Shown in pieces: positions 5,296-13,391 of a stretch of DNA of 40,356 nucleotides. The translations under genes and the position numbers were made by a program. Origin of the DNA: Planctomycetota bacterium. GTDB lineage: Bacteria > Planctomycetota > SZUA-567 > H5-PLA8. Under the pieces are notes generated by a model that saw only the letters and a program-made list of their open reading frames with translations, made no database searches and was not told where the DNA came from. Where the stretch lies: NCBI GenBank assembly GCA_026184295.1, contig JAHCJK010000001.1:88862-129217 (forward strand), read 5' to 3'. The stretch's first letter is position 1. Each line of letters starts with the position of its first letter.

Positions 5296-7128
5296 TTACT
5301 CCGCCCGCTGCTTCTCCTCCAACTCCTGCCAGCGCGTGTACAGCTTTTCCACCATCGCCTGCGCCTCGGCCAGTGCCTGGCAGCGTTCCTGGAGCTTTTT
5401 CACGTCGGCGGCGACGGCGGGCGACTCGATTTCCTTCTGCAACTCGGCGACGGAGGCTTCGGCGGCGAGAATCTTCTCTTCCATCCCGTCCCATTCGCGC
5501 TGGTCGTTGTACGAAAGGCGCTTGGCCTTCTTCGGGGCGGGCGCCGCTTCCGCGGGTGCGGCGGCGGCTTTGGCGGCGGCCTTCTGCGCCTTGGCTTCTT
5601 CCGCGCGCGCGGCGGACTGGGCCTGTTCCCACTGCGTGTAGTCGGCGAAGAGCTTCGCGCCGCCGGCGCCGTCGAGGCCCAGGATGTCGGTGGCGAGTCG
5701 CTGGAGCATGAAGCGGTCGTGGCTGACCAGCACCACCGCGCCGGGGAATTCCTCGATGCTCTCTTCGAGCACTTCCAGCGACGGAATGTCCAGGTCGTTG
5801 GCGGGCTCGTCGAGCAGCAGGAGGTCGGCGGGCTTGAGCATCATGCGCGCGAGCAGGATGCGGGCCTGCTCGCCGCCGGAGAGTTCGCGCACGGGCATCT
5901 CGAGCTGTTCGGTGCGGAAAAGAAAGCGCCGCGCCCACGCCGAGATATGCATCGGGCGCTCGTTGAAGGTCACGGTGTCGCCGCCGGGCGAGAGCGCGCG
6001 GCGTAGGGTTGCCTCGGGGTCGATCTGTTCGCGGCGCTGGTCGAAGTAGACGGTGCGCAGGCGTTCGGCGCGTTCGAGCGTGCCTTCGTCGGGCGCCAGT
6101 TCTCCGGCCAGCATGCGCAGAAAGGTCGTCTTGCCGCTGCCGTTGCCGCCCAGCAGGCCGAGCTTCATCCCGGGGCTCAGCACCAGGTCCAGGCCCTGGA
6201 TGAGCTGGCGTTCGCCCATGCGCTTGCCGGCTTTTTTGAGCGTCAGGAGCCGGTTGGCCTGGCGGTTGGTCGCGACGAACTCGATCTTGACCGCCCCCTG
6301 CGTATTGCGCGCCTTGGTCTCGGCCAGTTCGCCGATCAGCCGTTCGGCCTCGGCGACGCGCGCCTTGGCCTTGGTCGTGCGGGCGGGCGCGCCGCGCTTC
6401 AGCCATTCGCTCTCGCGGCGGACCTTGCTCTCCAGCGCCTGCTGCGTCTTGACCTGTCCGGCGAGGAACTCCTCGCGCTTGATCAGGAAGTCGCTGTAGC
6501 GCTCGGGGCTGCTGAAGCAGCCTTCGGGATAGCGCGCGTTCAGTTCGACGATGCGGGTCGCGGTGTGTTCGAGAAAGAGGCGGTCGTGGCTGACGATCAG
6601 GCACGCGAAGCTCGCGCCGGCGAGCAGCTTTTCGAGCCAGAGGATGCCTTCGAGGTCGAGGTGGTTGGTCGGTTCGTCCATCAGGAGCAGGTCGGGCTCG
6701 CGCACGAGCGCCCGCGCCAGGGCCACCCGCTTGCGCCAGCCGCCGCTGAGCGTCTCCACCGGGTTGTGCCGCCAGTCGTCGGCAAAGCCGATGCGCCCGA
6801 GCGTCTGGCTCACGCGCTGCGCGCGCCGGTCCTCGTCGAGCCCGTCGGCCTTCAGGGCTTCGTGCAGGATCGCATGGGCGCTCTGCCCGGCGGGGAATTC
6901 TTCCGTCTGCGCGACGTAGCACGGGCGCATCTGGCGGCGCACGCTTAGCGTGCCTTCGTCGTAGGTCTCGAGCTGCGCGAGGATCTTCATCAGCGTGAAT
7001 TTGCCCGCGCCGTTGGGCCCGATCAGGCCCAGGCGTTCGCCTTCGTCCACGCCAAGGGTCAGGTTCTGGAAGAGGCGCCGCGTGCCGAAGGATTTGCCGA
7101 GGGACTGCGCGCTGATGAGGACCGCCAT
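5296..7128 (-). CDS. uup: ABC-F ATPase, Uup type
   Basis: The 610-residue protein has two ABC ATPase domains and no membrane segment, as in ABC-F translation factors. Domain 1 has Walker A GPNGAGKFT, signature LSGGWRKRVALARAL and Walker B LLLMDEPTNHLD. The inter-domain linker (KREEFLAGQ to RTTKAKARVAEAERL) is helical and charged, with EWLKRGAPARTTK typical of Uup. Domain 2 has GGNGSGKTT, LSGGEQARILLARM and LLLLDEPANDLD. The C-terminal coiled coil (about the last 75 residues) fits the Uup DNA/RNA-binding tail. The family acts at the ribosome and affects transposon excision and stalled complexes. Unusual: Phe replaces the Ser of GKST in the first Walker A. The start is ATG 7128 (MAVLISAQSLGKSFG), since nothing upstream belongs to the family. 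Confidence 0.9.
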   Translation of the reverse strand: MAVLISAQSLGKSFGTRRLFQNLTLGVDEGERLGLIGPNGAGKFTLMKILAQLETYDEGTLSVRRQMRPCYVAQTEEFPAGQSAHAILHEALKADGLDEDRRAQRVSQTLGRIGFADDWRHNPVETLSGGWRKRVALARALVREPDLLLMDEPTNHLDLEGILWLEKLLAGASFACLIVSHDRLFLEHTATRIVELNARYPEGCFSSPERYSDFLIKREEFLAGQVKTQQALESKVRRESEWLKRGAPARTTKAKARVAEAERLIGELAETKARNTQGAVKIEFVATNRQANRLLTLKKAGKRMGERQLIQGLDLVLSPGMKLGLLGGNGSGKTTFLRMLAGELAPDEGTLERAERLRTVYFDQRREQIDPEATLRRALSPGGDTVTFNERPMHISAWARRFLFRTEQLEMPVRELSGGEQARILLARMMLKPADLLLLDEPANDLDIPSLEVLEESIEEFPGAVVLVSHDRFMLQRLATDILGLDGAGGAKLFADYTQWEQAQSAARAEEAKAQKAAAKAAAAPAEAAPAPKKAKRLSYNDQREWDGMEEKILAAEASVAELQKEIESPAVAADVKKLQERCQALAEAQAMVEKLYTRWQELEEKQRAE

Positions 7129-7241
7129 GAGGCTCGAGCTTCCGCGCCGGAGGAACGAATGGGTCGCATAGACGACTGCACAGCGCACGAGTTTCGCGGC
7201 AAATCGGCGCGCGTTCAACGCGCTTTTTGCCGGATGCTTGC

Positions 7242-7253
7242 GCGCTTAAGCGC
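7242..7253. promoter_or_regulatory. 12-bp palindrome in the uup/acetylesterase divergent region
   Basis: GCGCTTAAGCGC is a perfect palindrome in the 265-nt region between divergent genes starting at 7128 and 7394. It could be an operator, but no regulator is adjacent. I found no clear promoter in this interval. Confidence 0.25.
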
Positions 7254-7393
7254 AAACTGCGCCGAACGCAGTCGTACTTGCTTATCGATGCCGCACGAAC
7301 GTTTTTCCTGCGGAGATTTTTCGCGCGGAGGCGTGACCTCGTGGGGTACTCTTTGTGAACCATTCAGGTCCCTTCTCAGCGAGGAAAACGTTC

Positions 7394-8752
7394 ATGCGCA
7401 TCTCGATCGTGGCCTTGGCGGTCCTTCTGGTTTCGGCGGCGCACGCGGAAGTCTCGCTGCCCGCGGTCTTCTCCGATCACATGGTCTTGCAGGCCGACCA
7501 GGCCGTGCCGGTCTTCGGCGCCGCGAGCGCGGGCGAGACCGTGAACGTGAGCATCAACGGCCAGAAGAAGACCGCCACCGCGGGCGCCGACGGCAAGTGG
7601 TCGGTCAAGCTCGACGCGATGAAGCCCGGCGGCCCGTACGAACTGGTCGTCGGTTCGCGCACGATCAAGGACGTGCTGGTCGGCGAAGTCTGGGTCGCGG
7701 GCGGACAGTCGAACATGAAGTACCCGCTCAACCGCGCCACCACCGGCCCGGCGGACGCGGCCAAGGCGGAGTATCCCCAGTTCCGGTTCTTCTCGGTCGA
7801 ACGCGGCCAGTGGAGCGCGTGCACGCCGCAGGCCTGCCCGCGCTGGTCGGCGGTCGCGTTCTACTTCGCCGTGCACTTGAACGAGAAGCTCAAGCGCCCC
7901 GTCGGCATCCTGGAAAACGCGGTCAGCGGCGCGGTCGCGCAGACCTTCGCGAACCCGAAGCTCTTTGAAGAGAACAAGGAAGTCGCGGAACTCATCAAGC
8001 AGCACAAGATCGAAGACCAGCAGCCGAGCATGCACTACAAGACGCTGGTCGAACCGATCGTCGGCTACGGCATCAAAGGTTGGATCTGGTACCAGGGCGA
8101 AGGCAACCGCGACTTTCCCGTCACCTACGCCAAACTGCTGCCCGCGATCGTGGCCGACTGGCGCAAGAGCTGGGGGCAGGGCGACTTCGCGTTCCTGATC
8201 GTGCAACTGGCCAACTGGGGCCAGCACAAGCCCGAACCGTGGGAAGGGAAGGACTGCGCGCTCCGCGAGGCGCAGCTCAAGATTTCGCAGACGATGGCCA
8301 ACAGCGCGCTGGCCGTGACCATCGACCTCGGCATCCCCAACGACGTCCACTACCCGAACAAGAAGCCCGTCGGCGAACGCCTGGCCGTCGCCGCGCGCGG
8401 CGCGGTCTACGGCGAAAAGATCGAGTCCTCCGGGCCGCTCTTCGCATCCGCCAGCTTCGACGGCGGCAAGGCGACGGTCAGCTTCACGCATGTGGGCGCG
8501 GGGCTGACGGCCGAAGGCGGCACGATCAAGGGCTTCCTGCTCGGCGGCGCCGACAAGAAGTTCGTCCACGCCGACGCGAAGATCGAAGGCGACAAGGTCG
8601 TCGTCACCAGCGCACAGGTGCCCGCGCCGGTCTCGGTGCGCTACGGCTGGGAACGCAACCCCGAATGCAACCTGGCGAACAAGGACGGCCTGCCGGCGTC
8701 GCCCTTCCGCAGCGACGACTTCAAGAACTACTGGACCACCGACGGCGACTGA
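7394..8752 (+). CDS. Sialate O-acetylesterase-like SGNH hydrolase, exported
   Basis: The 452-residue protein begins with a signal peptide (MRISIVALAVLLVSAAHA) and a short beta domain. The SGNH nucleophile motif is GGQSNM at about 103-108. WYQGEGN (near 235) and the His block NDVHYPNK (near 317) complete the usual set of this carbohydrate-esterase family. It should remove acetyl groups from acetylated sugars outside the cytoplasm; whether the substrate is sialic acid or plant/algal polysaccharide cannot be told. A Gly replaces the Ser often seen in WYQGES. ATG 7394 is preceded by GAGG at 7381-7384 with 9 nt spacing, and the signal peptide starts right there, which rejects the longer frame from 7355. 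Confidence 0.9.
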   Translation: MRISIVALAVLLVSAAHAEVSLPAVFSDHMVLQADQAVPVFGAASAGETVNVSINGQKKTATAGADGKWSVKLDAMKPGGPYELVVGSRTIKDVLVGEVWVAGGQSNMKYPLNRATTGPADAAKAEYPQFRFFSVERGQWSACTPQACPRWSAVAFYFAVHLNEKLKRPVGILENAVSGAVAQTFANPKLFEENKEVAELIKQHKIEDQQPSMHYKTLVEPIVGYGIKGWIWYQGEGNRDFPVTYAKLLPAIVADWRKSWGQGDFAFLIVQLANWGQHKPEPWEGKDCALREAQLKISQTMANSALAVTIDLGIPNDVHYPNKKPVGERLAVAARGAVYGEKIESSGPLFASASFDGGKATVSFTHVGAGLTAEGGTIKGFLLGGADKKFVHADAKIEGDKVVVTSAQVPAPVSVRYGWERNPECNLANKDGLPASPFRSDDFKNYWTTDGD

Positions 8753-8820
8753 GCCCCGCAGCTCTTTCTACGCCCGCGATGGCCCCAAGCACGCCCGAAC
8801 CCGCGCTCGTGGCTGGCCCG

Positions 8821-8836
8821 GCGCAGGAACCTGCGC
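8821..8836 (+). terminator. Hairpin downstream of the acetylesterase gene
   Basis: GCGCAGG-AA-CCTGCGC forms a 6-7 bp stem 68 nt behind the stop codon. It lacks a T-run, so it may be a processing or pausing hairpin rather than an intrinsic terminator. Confidence 0.3.
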
Positions 8837-8870
8837 ACGCGCTGGCCCAGACCTCGGCCTGATCCCCGCC

Positions 8871-8898
8871 TTGCCGGGCGGCCCTGGCCGCCTAGACT
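8871..8898 (+). promoter_or_regulatory. Promoter TTGCCG-N16-TAGACT with a palindromic spacer
   Basis: TTGCCG (8871-8876) and TAGACT (8893-8898) are separated by exactly 16 nt, and those 16 nt are the inverted repeat GGCGGCC-CT-GGCCGCC. The start codon follows 7 nt after the -10. A protein bound to the spacer palindrome would control the promoter directly. Confidence 0.45.
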
Positions 8899-8905
8899 CT
8901 CCCGC

Positions 8906-9169
8906 ATGTCCGACGAAGTTCCTTCGCGCCGTGCGCGCCCGCACGGGGTCTCCCTGGCGCTGGCCGCGGGGGTGCTGGCGGTTCTCGCAAGCGTCTCCTT
9001 TTGGGCCGACGGCGGGGAGGGCGGGGGCTTTCTCTGCCTGATGCTGGCGCTCTCGGTCCTAAGCGCAGTGGTGACCGCGGTCGCGTCCGAACTGTGGATG
9101 AGCCTGCGGCAGGCCGGGCGCGAGGCACGCACCTTGGCAGAACAGTTCCGAGATCGTTCCGGTTCTTGA
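8906..9169 (+). CDS. Small membrane protein of unknown function
   Basis: The 87-residue product has two hydrophobic segments (about residues 15-33 and 42-61) and a basic/acidic amphipathic tail (LRQAGREARTLAEQFRDR). Arginines before the first segment suggest the N terminus is inside. I recognise no family. Support for a real gene comes from the promoter directly ahead of ATG 8906 and clean membrane hydrophobicity in this frame only. The next gene begins 113 nt downstream with its own ribosome binding site. Confidence 0.5.
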   Translation: MSDEVPSRRARPHGVSLALAAGVLAVLASVSFWADGGEGGGFLCLMLALSVLSAVVTAVASELWMSLRQAGREARTLAEQFRDRSGS

Positions 9170-9282
9170 ATAAAGATGGAGCTTTCTTGAAAAGGCGCGC
9201 CCGCGCGGGAAAATATCCCAACCCCGCGCCGGGTCGCGGCGTCTTACCGAAGTTCCGTCTTGATTCTCCGGGAGGATGCTGG

Positions 9283-10416
9283 ATGGCGCGGACGCGTACC
9301 TTCGGATGCCTGGCGTTGCTGACGATGCTCGCGGCCGGCCTGAACGCGGCCGAACCTGCGGCGGAGATCAAGCCCGACCCGAAGCTCGATCCCAAGGTCA
9401 ACCAGGGCATCCTGCCCGCCGAATACCAGGGCCTCCCGCTGCTCTGGGTCCCCAAGCTCGAAGCGCCCGAGAAGCTGAGCGGCGACCTGAAGCACGAGGT
9501 CTGGAAGAAGGCCGCGGCCGTCGAGATGGGCGAAGTGATCAGCGGCGCGAAGGCCAAGGTGCGCACCGAGATCAAGGCGTTCTGCACCGACGACGCGCTG
9601 TACCTGGGCTTCCGCTGCGAAGAACCGAAGATGGACGAACTGAAGAAGGACGGGGAGATCTGGTCGCGCGACGAGGTCGAGATGTTCTTCGAGCCGTCCA
9701 AGGACACGATCAAGAAGTGCTACCACCAGATCATCGTGGACGCGGACAACGATTCGTGGAAGGGGCGCTGCCACATCTACCCGCGCTACCGGTACCAGCA
9801 GATTCGCGAAGACTGGAACGGCGCGTTCGAGTCCGCCACGGCCAAGGAAGCGCAGGCCTGGACGCTGGAAGTGAAGATTCCCTTCGGCGAGATGAAGATG
9901 ACCGAGGAGGCCAAGGGCAAGAAGACGCTCTGGCGCTTCAACGCCAACCGCGTGCGCCCCGGCAAGAGCGGCGGGGAAGAAGAGAACATGAGCTGGTCGC
10001 CGCTGAACGCGAAGTACTTCCACTCGGCCGGCCGCTTCGGGTACCTGCTGCCCGAGACCTTCGCCACCCCGCAGCTCGTGGCGCAGATCAAGAAGACCGC
10101 CGGCAAGAAGGCCCCGCCGGCCGAACCCGAGGCCGCCGCGGTGTGGGAAGTACGCAAGCGCATCGGGGAACTGCAGGCCGAAGACTTCAGCGAACGCGAC
10201 GCCGCCACGCGCCGCCTGCGGGAACTGGCGCGCCAGGACGCGCCCACCGCCGGCTGCGTCTTCCGCGAACTCCTGAACGCCAGCCAGCGCTCCCGCGATT
10301 CCCAGATCGCCGGCGCGGCCCGCGTGATGCTCACCGAGATCAAAGGCAAGGTGGACGACCAGGGCGAAGACGACCCGCCGCCCGACCACATCCGCGCGCA
10401 GGGCGCCGCGGAATAG
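9283..10416 (+). CDS. Exported protein with CBM9-like carbohydrate-binding domain
   Basis: The 377-residue protein has a signal peptide (CLALLTMLAAGLNA). A long beta-rich domain (about 40-265) follows, with features of the CBM9-like fold: LSGDLKHEVWKKA, LYLGFRCEEP, SRDEVEMFFEP and WTLEVKIPFGEM. Such domains bind sugar ends or act as outer-surface modules in planctomycete and related proteins; here no catalytic domain is attached. The last 110 residues are helical and charged (RKRIGELQAEDFSERDAATRRLRELA), resembling HEAT-like repeats. GGAGG at 9271-9275 lies 7 nt before ATG 9283 and fixes the start, although the frame stays open much further upstream. Its stop lies 3 nt from the convergent stop of the next gene. 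Confidence 0.75.
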   Translation: MARTRTFGCLALLTMLAAGLNAAEPAAEIKPDPKLDPKVNQGILPAEYQGLPLLWVPKLEAPEKLSGDLKHEVWKKAAAVEMGEVISGAKAKVRTEIKAFCTDDALYLGFRCEEPKMDELKKDGEIWSRDEVEMFFEPSKDTIKKCYHQIIVDADNDSWKGRCHIYPRYRYQQIREDWNGAFESATAKEAQAWTLEVKIPFGEMKMTEEAKGKKTLWRFNANRVRPGKSGGEEENMSWSPLNAKYFHSAGRFGYLLPETFATPQLVAQIKKTAGKKAPPAEPEAAAVWEVRKRIGELQAEDFSERDAATRRLRELARQDAPTAGCVFRELLNASQRSRDSQIAGAARVMLTEIKGKVDDQGEDDPPPDHIRAQGAAE

Positions 10417-10419
10417 CGC

Positions 10420-11136
10420 TCAATCCAGCATCGAGGGCGGCCGGACTTCGAAGTAGCCGACCTTCAGTTCGCCGTGTTCTTCCACCAGCACCGCCTTGAG
10501 GTTGAAGTACGGCCCGCCTTCCACGCTCATGTTCTCCTTCAGATCCTCGAGCTTGATGCCTTCGTCCTTCGCGATCTGCGCCAGGCGTTCCTCGGTCAGT
10601 TCGACGCGAATCTGGCCCTTCAGGCTGGCGCGGCGGATGTCCATGGGCGTGGAATCGGGCATCGTGCCGAGCGCGAAGGCCGAGTCCAGTTCGCCCAGCT
10701 CTTCCTTCTTGGTCTTGGTCAGCACGGCCTTCTCGATGGTGTAGACGTGGTACGACTGGAGTTCGGCCGGCTTGCCGTACTCCTTCTCGACCTGCGCCAT
10801 CTTAAGCGCCAGGTCGGCGGCGGTGATCGGCACGGCCGCGGCGTCGTTGCGGTTCACTTCGGCCATGTCGTCCGGCAGGGTGATCTGGTTCTTCGAAAAC
10901 CGGGTGCGCGCGTGGCTGGAAAGCATCGCGTACGCCGCCTCGTAATCGCGCCGGGCGACGGCTTCGAAGAAAGGCTTGCCCGCGTCGTAGAAAGGGCGCT
11001 CCTCGGCGGTGACCTCGGCTTCGCCGGTCTCGGCCAGGGCGCTTTCGCCGCTCTTGCCGCCGCCTCCGCAGGAAAACAGCATGCCGCTGATGCCCAGCAC
11101 GAGCGCGCTCGCAAGCGCTACGGTGACCGTTCGCAT
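10420..11136 (-). CDS. Probable lipoprotein of unknown function
   Basis: The 238-residue protein starts with MRTVTVALASALVLG and reaches a lipobox-like SGMLFSC-GGGG, so it is probably a lipid-anchored export product. The mature part has an N-terminal RPFYDAGKPFFEAVARRDYEAAYAML segment. This resembles the helical start of NTF2-like/DUF3887-type domains that often fill lipoproteins, followed by mixed alpha/beta sequence. I recognise no specific family. GGAGG lies 9 nt ahead of ATG 11136 but directly abuts ATG 11145, which decides for 11136. It is divergent from the PQQ-propeller gene with 122 nt between starts. Confidence 0.7.
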   Translation of the reverse strand: MRTVTVALASALVLGISGMLFSCGGGGKSGESALAETGEAEVTAEERPFYDAGKPFFEAVARRDYEAAYAMLSSHARTRFSKNQITLPDDMAEVNRNDAAAVPITAADLALKMAQVEKEYGKPAELQSYHVYTIEKAVLTKTKKEELGELDSAFALGTMPDSTPMDIRRASLKGQIRVELTEERLAQIAKDEGIKLEDLKENMSVEGGPYFNLKAVLVEEHGELKVGYFEVRPPSMLD

Positions 11137-11246
11137 GGACCGCATCCTCCGCCCATCGCCGATTTGCCTGTCCTCCGGCAAAGTTACATGAAATCCCGGT
11201 CTCCGACAAGAATTCCACGCGCGGTGGCAACTTTGGGGCGCGGGCG

Positions 11247-11252
11247 TAGAGT
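11247..11252 (+). promoter_or_regulatory. -10 element TAGAGT before the PQQ-propeller gene
   Basis: TAGAGT lies 6 nt before ATG 11259; TGGCAA (11225-11230) is a weak -35 at 16 nt. There is no Shine-Dalgarno, so translation may be leaderless. Confidence 0.4.
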
Positions 11253-11258
11253 GCGCGT

Positions 11259-12788
11259 ATGGGCGAGCGACGATTTCCATGGCTGCCGGCCGGCGCGGGG
11301 CTGCTCCTGGCCGGAGCGGCCGTCGCCGCGGCCGTTTTCCTGAAGCGCCCGCTGGAACACAGCGATCCCTTGCCCGACGGCAGCCACGCCCCCCGGCCGC
11401 CCTTGGCCCAGGACGATCCTGAAGAACCGGCGGCGAAGCCGGGGCCGGCCTCGGAAAATCCAGCCGTGACCTTTCGCGCGGCCCCGAAGCCGCTCGCGCC
11501 GCAGGCCGTCACCCAGGACTGGCCGAACCTGCTGGGCCCCACGCACGATTTTGTCAGTGCCGAGACGAAGCTGCTCAAGACCTGGCCCAAGAACGGCCCG
11601 GCGCTCGTCTGGGAAATGAAGAAGGGCAGCGGCTACGCCGCGCCTGCGCTGAAGGACGGCGTGCTCGTCTTCTTTCAGCGGCAGGGCGAGGAGGAAGTCG
11701 TGGAGGCGCTCGAGGCCGAGACCGGCCGGCGCTATTGGCGCTTTGCGTATCCTTCCCACTACCAGGACCGCTACGGTTACAACAACGGCCCGCGCGCCGC
11801 GCCGGTGATCGACGGGTCGCGCGTCTACGTCTACGGCGCGGCCGGGATGCTGCATTGCCTGGACCTGGCCACGGGACGCAAGCGCTGGGAACTCGACACG
11901 CTGCAAACCTACGGCCTGGCGCAGAACTTCTTCGGCGCGGGCGCCTCGCCGCTGCTCGAAGGGAACCTTCTGATCCTGAACGTCGGCGCGCCCGGCGCGT
12001 GCGCCGTGGCCCTGGACAAGTTCAGCGGCAAGGAAGTCTGGCGCGCCGGTTCCGGGAGCGTTGCATGGGGGGCCTCGTACGCGACCCCCGTGCCCGCGGT
12101 CCTGCGCGGGCGCAGGCGCGTGCTGGTCTTTGCCGGCGGGGAGAGCCGCCCGCCCTCGGGCGGGTTGCTCTGCCTGGACCCCGCGACGGGAAAGACGGAC
12201 TTCGCGTTTCCCTGGCGCAGCCGGAGCTACGAGTCGGTCAACGCGACGAGCCCCGTCGTGGCGGGCGACCGCGTCTTCCTCACCGCGAGCTACGAGACGG
12301 GCGGCGCGATGCTGGAGATTCGGCCCGACGGCACGGCCCGCGAGGCCTGGACGGCCCCGAACTTCGGCTCGCACTTCGGCGCGGTGCTGGCGCGGGACGG
12401 TTTGCTGTACGGCTTCGACGGGCGGCACGAACGCGGGACCGAACTGGTCTGCTTCGACGCGGCCACGGGCGAGGAAAAATGGCGCGGCGCGCCGTCCTGG
12501 CAGGAAGAGGTGGACGGGCGCGCCATCGCCATCGACCCCGGGCGCGGCGCGCTGCTCTGGGCCGACGGCGGCGCGCTGTGCCTCGGCGAGTTCGGACACC
12601 TGCTCTGGCTGGACCTGACGCCCAAGGGCTGCGAAGTGCGCGCCCGCGCGTGGCTCTTCCAGGCCGGGCAGACCTGGACGCCGCCGGTGGTCCACCGCGG
12701 CCTGCTGTTCGTCTGCCAGAACGAACGGGGGCACGAGGCCGAACCGGCCCTGCCGCGCCTGCTCTGCTACGACCTGCGGGGTGAATAA
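11259..12788 (+). CDS. PQQ-like beta-propeller protein, membrane anchored
   Basis: The 509-residue protein has an N-terminal membrane anchor (about residues 10-28) and a Pro/Ala-rich stretch. An eight-bladed quinoprotein-like propeller follows: repeated blades such as LHCLDLATGRKRWEL, AVALDKFSGKEVWRAG, LLCLDPATGKTDFAF and LVCFDAATGEEKWRG, each ending in a G-x-x-x-W-type turn. The family includes BamB and many planctomycete outer-wall proteins; without cofactor residues I assume a structural or binding role, not a dehydrogenase. N-terminal DWPNLLGPTHDFVS resembles the WPQFRGP start of planctomycete propellers. The start at 11259 fits the -10 element 6 nt before it. Confidence 0.85.
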   Translation: MGERRFPWLPAGAGLLLAGAAVAAAVFLKRPLEHSDPLPDGSHAPRPPLAQDDPEEPAAKPGPASENPAVTFRAAPKPLAPQAVTQDWPNLLGPTHDFVSAETKLLKTWPKNGPALVWEMKKGSGYAAPALKDGVLVFFQRQGEEEVVEALEAETGRRYWRFAYPSHYQDRYGYNNGPRAAPVIDGSRVYVYGAAGMLHCLDLATGRKRWELDTLQTYGLAQNFFGAGASPLLEGNLLILNVGAPGACAVALDKFSGKEVWRAGSGSVAWGASYATPVPAVLRGRRRVLVFAGGESRPPSGGLLCLDPATGKTDFAFPWRSRSYESVNATSPVVAGDRVFLTASYETGGAMLEIRPDGTAREAWTAPNFGSHFGAVLARDGLLYGFDGRHERGTELVCFDAATGEEKWRGAPSWQEEVDGRAIAIDPGRGALLWADGGALCLGEFGHLLWLDLTPKGCEVRARAWLFQAGQTWTPPVVHRGLLFVCQNERGHEAEPALPRLLCYDLRGE

Positions 12789-12838
12789 AGCGGCGCGCCG
12801 GACGTCTTGCGCGGAAGGAAACGGTTCCAACGAGCCTG

Positions 12839-12866
12839 TTGCCTATCCGGAGGCTTCGGCTACAAC
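12839..12866 (+). promoter_or_regulatory. Promoter: TTGCCT-N16-TACAAC
   Basis: TTGCCT (12839-12844) and TACAAC (12861-12866) with a 16-nt spacer lie 45 nt before the exported-protein gene at 12911, which also has a Shine-Dalgarno. Confidence 0.45.
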
Positions 12867-12910
12867 GGTGCCGTGCCTTTAGGGGACCAAACCATATGGG
12901 AGAAGCGAAC

Positions 12911-13285
12911 ATGAGAACGTGCCTGGCGTTGTTCCTGTTGCTGGCGCTGGCGGGCGCTTCGCGCGCGTACGCCCTCGACCTGGGGCCCGTGCACATCCGC
13001 GGCACCGACGTGAAGGTGGGCAACGAGGTCAAGTACAACATCGTCGTGGACAAGGTGACCCGCGAGGAGGCCAAGACGGGGGAAGAGAAGAGCGCGAAGA
13101 TCCGCACGATCTACGGCCATCGGAAGGACGGCGACGACAAGTTCGAGATCACCGTGCCATACGACGACCTGGACGGCGACAGCAAGGACATGCTCAAGCA
13201 GGTCGAAGAAGGCAAGACCTTCAACATGAAGGTGAAGCGCATGGACGAGAACTGGAAGCTGATCAAGCTGCGCGAGAAGGACTAA
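12911..13285 (+). CDS. Small exported protein of unknown function
   Basis: The 124-residue product has a clear signal peptide (MRTCLALFLLLALAGASRAYA). A charged mature domain rich in Lys, Asp and Glu follows, starting LDLGPVHIRGTDVKVG, with alternating strand-like segments (KIRTIYGHRKDGDDKFEITVPYDDL). I recognise no family. GGGAG just upstream, with about 8 nt spacing, supports ATG 12911 over the ATGs at 12896 and 12839. It stands as a single-gene unit between its own promoter and a strong hairpin. Confidence 0.7.
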   Translation: MRTCLALFLLLALAGASRAYALDLGPVHIRGTDVKVGNEVKYNIVVDKVTREEAKTGEEKSAKIRTIYGHRKDGDDKFEITVPYDDLDGDSKDMLKQVEEGKTFNMKVKRMDENWKLIKLREKD

Positions 13286-13313
13286 CCTTCCTCGTCTCAC
13301 GGCGTTGAATTGA

Positions 13314-13342
13314 AACGGGCGGACCCTTGCGGTCCGCCCGTT
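13314..13342 (+). terminator. 12-bp perfect hairpin after the small exported protein
   Basis: AACGGGCGGACC-CTTGC-GGTCCGCCCGTT pairs perfectly over 12 bp, 28 nt behind the stop codon. It is followed by CGCTTGTG rather than a T-run. Position and strength suggest transcription termination or 3'-end protection. Confidence 0.65.
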
Positions 13343-13356
13343 CGCTTGTGCAGCCG

Positions 13357-13384
13357 TTGCATCCGCCGGAAACGCCACTACCTT
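13357..13384 (+). promoter_or_regulatory. Promoter: TTGCAT-N16-TACCTT
   Basis: TTGCAT (13357-13362), 16-nt spacer, TACCTT (13379-13384). The GTG start codon at 13392 lies 7 nt after the -10, predicting a leaderless mRNA. Confidence 0.5.
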
Positions 13385-13391
13385 CGGCGGC

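Noticed and set aside
4862..7363. 833-codon open frame on the minus strand
   Set aside because: It is the out-of-phase shadow of uup and the P-loop gene; the sequence is Arg/Ala/Pro-rich without domains, while the other frame has all ABC-F motifs.
8779..8862. 27-codon frame beginning ATGGCCCCAAGC
   Set aside because: No ribosome binding site, no hydrophobic or basic signature, and it overlaps a hairpin; no support for translation.
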